From: Symsagittifera roscoffensis
Taxonomy: Eukaryota > Xenacoelomorpha > Acoela > Convolutidae
DNA: 64,000 bases
Reading direction: 5' to 3'
Assembly (NCBI RefSeq): GCF_963678635.1
Contig: NC_087065.1
Location: 55,022,397 to 55,086,396, forward strand
Numbering within the stretch: the stretch's first letter is position 1; each line of letters starts with the position of its first letter. The notes below the pieces were generated by a model. It was not told the DNA's origin and did no database searches. It saw only the letters and a program-made list of their open reading frames with translations. Shown piece after piece: positions 62,215 through 64,000 of this stretch. Made by a program: the position numbers and the translations under genes.

Positions 62215-64000
62215 TCACCTCGTGTCCTTCGCCCTCGAGGTACCCGATACCGGTGTTCTTGGCACTGTAATTTGTTCCAACAGTGCTTCTTCGTCATCGG
62301 AGCTGATCACAATTTCCTCCTAGGTCTTCAGCTGTTCATAGGATCGCATCCACTCCCTCTGCTCTTGCAACCTCTTCGATTGATTTGGTAAGCTCTTTAT
62401 CTTCGATTCCCGGTTCAAACAGAAGGAATTGTGAAGACTCATGCTTATATTCTTCGCCAGGTCCTCCTCTAGTATCGATTCCCTCGCTCTAGAATTGTCT
62501 CTGGATACTCTGCCCACTCTTTTCCACCCCGTCGTGATCGCATTTCGATGGGTTAGCAGAGGTCTCTTGAAGGCATCTGGTCCTATCTCGGCTTGGAATT
62601 GTCGATATTCCTTTTGATGTTTCCTCATGTGGTCCTTTGTCACCAGATATAACCAGGATGTTAACGTCGCACGAAACCAAGGAAAGAATCTCAGGCGGCT
62701 CCATATATGTCTGATCTCCACTGGTATGGCGAATACCTTGCATGCGGTCTCGAACAACTCAAGTCTCCTAATGTAATGTATCGCATGAATCGACTCAGCT
62801 GTTGGCGTTCTCGATTCTCTATACTTCGCTATGTTTTCTTCCATCCATCGTAGAGCCAGCATCGTGCTCACCACCAAGATGGTCACCTTTTATCGATGCT
62901 CCGGTAGTCCCAACGACCTAATTTCTTCTATGTCCCAGATCAGACAGAGATTGGCGCGGTCTGGGTACCACACTGTCTGCGCCAGACAGTGGCATGGACA
63001 ATCCCCATGCGTGAGGTCGATGCTTCTAAGATTGCGTTCTCCCGAGGCTTCTAGGAGAAGCTCAAGCTCCATCATTTTCTCGTGTATCATGTCGACTTCT
63101 TCCGAGCTTGGAGCACCTACTGCGGGTTTCCCCACCGCGTTTTGCCTTCCGTGATCACTTGTGTTTTCGCTCTCCAAGCCTAGGAGTTCTTCACCCCAGA
63201 TTTCACTCAAGTCGTCTCTTTGTTCCTTCGGTACTGCTCCTCGGATCTTCCTCAACAGCTTGTGTGAATGATGCGACATCCGAGCTAGTCTCACGCACTT
63301 GGGCACTGAGAAGGCTTTGTCTATCAATACCCTCTGGCTGGACACCTCCACCATCGCCATGTGTAGTGGATAGTGGCTTCCACATAGGTTAGCCAACACT
63401 GACCCCACTAAGGATTTCGCATTTAGAGGCAATCCATAGGCTTCGCTCATGGGAAATCCCATCTCCGCCTCGAGTCCAATCTTCCAACTCTTGATGTGCT
63501 TCTGGTTCACTTGCAACACTCCGGATCATGATTCCACGCTCAACGCGGTCACCAGGTGGTGTTCTGACTCTAGCCTCTCTAGTGACTGGAGACTACACAT
63601 TCTTGAGAAAAATCCCAAGGCTGTCGCTAGGTTCACGGTGCTACTCGCGTAACATTCAGCCACTATCTGTATCTCGCTCTTCTCCCTTTCGGTGATATCC
63701 TCAAACCAGGTGATGAGGTCCTCTTTCTGGAAAGACTGTATCCTGACGCATGATCGTCCATCACAAGTATGCTCGCCGTTGCCACATGTCGAATCAAGAC
63801 AACTGCCCGGCTCCATCCTCTTCACCGACCCTGTTCCACTCGTCACCTCACTCGACTCTTTCATCTGAGGCAGGATCAGTCTATGTACTATACTCAAGGT
63901 CGCCAAATCCTCATCCTCTGTCGGTGCCAATCTCACTCGCTCAGTGACCTCCTCAATCAGGCTCGCATGGGGATGTGGACACCAGGAGGGTCTGAGTAAT
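62215..64000 (-). pseudogene. acc4 pseudogene of element E (C-terminal part)
   Basis: Frame matches acc4 of C from WKLLRPSWCPHP at the window edge to a TGA at 62215-62217. Three point nonsense changes break it: Trp to TAG at 62320-62322, Gln to TAA near 62889, and Trp to TGA near 63525. It does not have the 16-nt deletion of C, so around 62530 it shows the normal sequence NAITTGWKRVGRVSRDN. The conserved Cys positions and the CPCHC motif are kept. All three stops come from transitions, as expected from ageing DNA. Confidence 0.85.

Larger units (their letters stand above)
60890..64000 (-). mobile_element. Element E: 3' part of another family member, continuing beyond the window
   Basis: A 3' LTR, 3' UTR and the C-terminal two thirds of acc4 on the minus strand, in the same order as in C. 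It is moderately decayed, with three clear nonsense changes in acc4. The rest lies to the right of the window. Confidence 0.9.

Overview
The window is eukaryotic, repeat-dominated nuclear DNA, most likely from an invertebrate animal. It has LTRs, Ty3/gypsy-type gag-pol genes, standard stop codons and A-at-minus-3 start contexts. No host gene, rRNA or tRNA was recognised and the species cannot be named. Nearly all of it is one family of giant LTR retrotransposon in four copies, here called A, B, C and E. Only about 0.7 kb at 13974-14161 and 60401-60889 looks like older host sequence.

Layout. A (+, 1-13973) is a decayed copy cut by the left window edge: pol, four accessory reading regions, 3' LTR. 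B (+) has its 5' LTR at 14162-15015 and, I infer, its 3' LTR at 59589-60400. Its 3' UTR is split at 35698/59474 by a small element with inverted ends (35699-36282 plus 59180-59473). That element was in turn split by C (-, 36283-59179). So three insertions are nested. B has lost gag and most of pol, and its accessory region is duplicated and scrambled (20.4-35.4 kb). E (-, 60890 to the right edge) shows a 3' LTR and part of one accessory region.

C is the reference copy: 22,897 bp, with two LTRs differing at about ten positions. In sense order it holds: 5' LTR; a 2.5-kb leader with a 14-bp minisatellite; a coiled-coil Gag-N ORF; Gag with two zinc knuckles and the first half of the protease; a 1905-codon Pol (protease end, RT, RNase H, long acidic linker, integrase, C-terminal extension); a short repeat-bearing spacer; accessory regions acc1, acc2, acc3 and acc4; and a PPT-like site with the 3' LTR.

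Two things make the family unusual. The end of Pol looks like a macro domain of the OARD1/TARG1 (ADP-ribose hydrolase) type. Downstream of pol lies about 9 kb of accessory coding sequence containing an SGNH/GDSL hydrolase domain and possibly a second, altered one. Comparison of copies suggests acc1-acc4 descend from one very long ORF: the breaks in C are a 1-nt shift, a TAA (TAC in A), a TGA shared by B and C (TGG in A), and a 16-nt deletion. There is no env-like gene. A strand-biased CTNGAG motif is scattered through the family, LTRs included. Domain calls rest on motif and pattern recognition only; no database search was possible.
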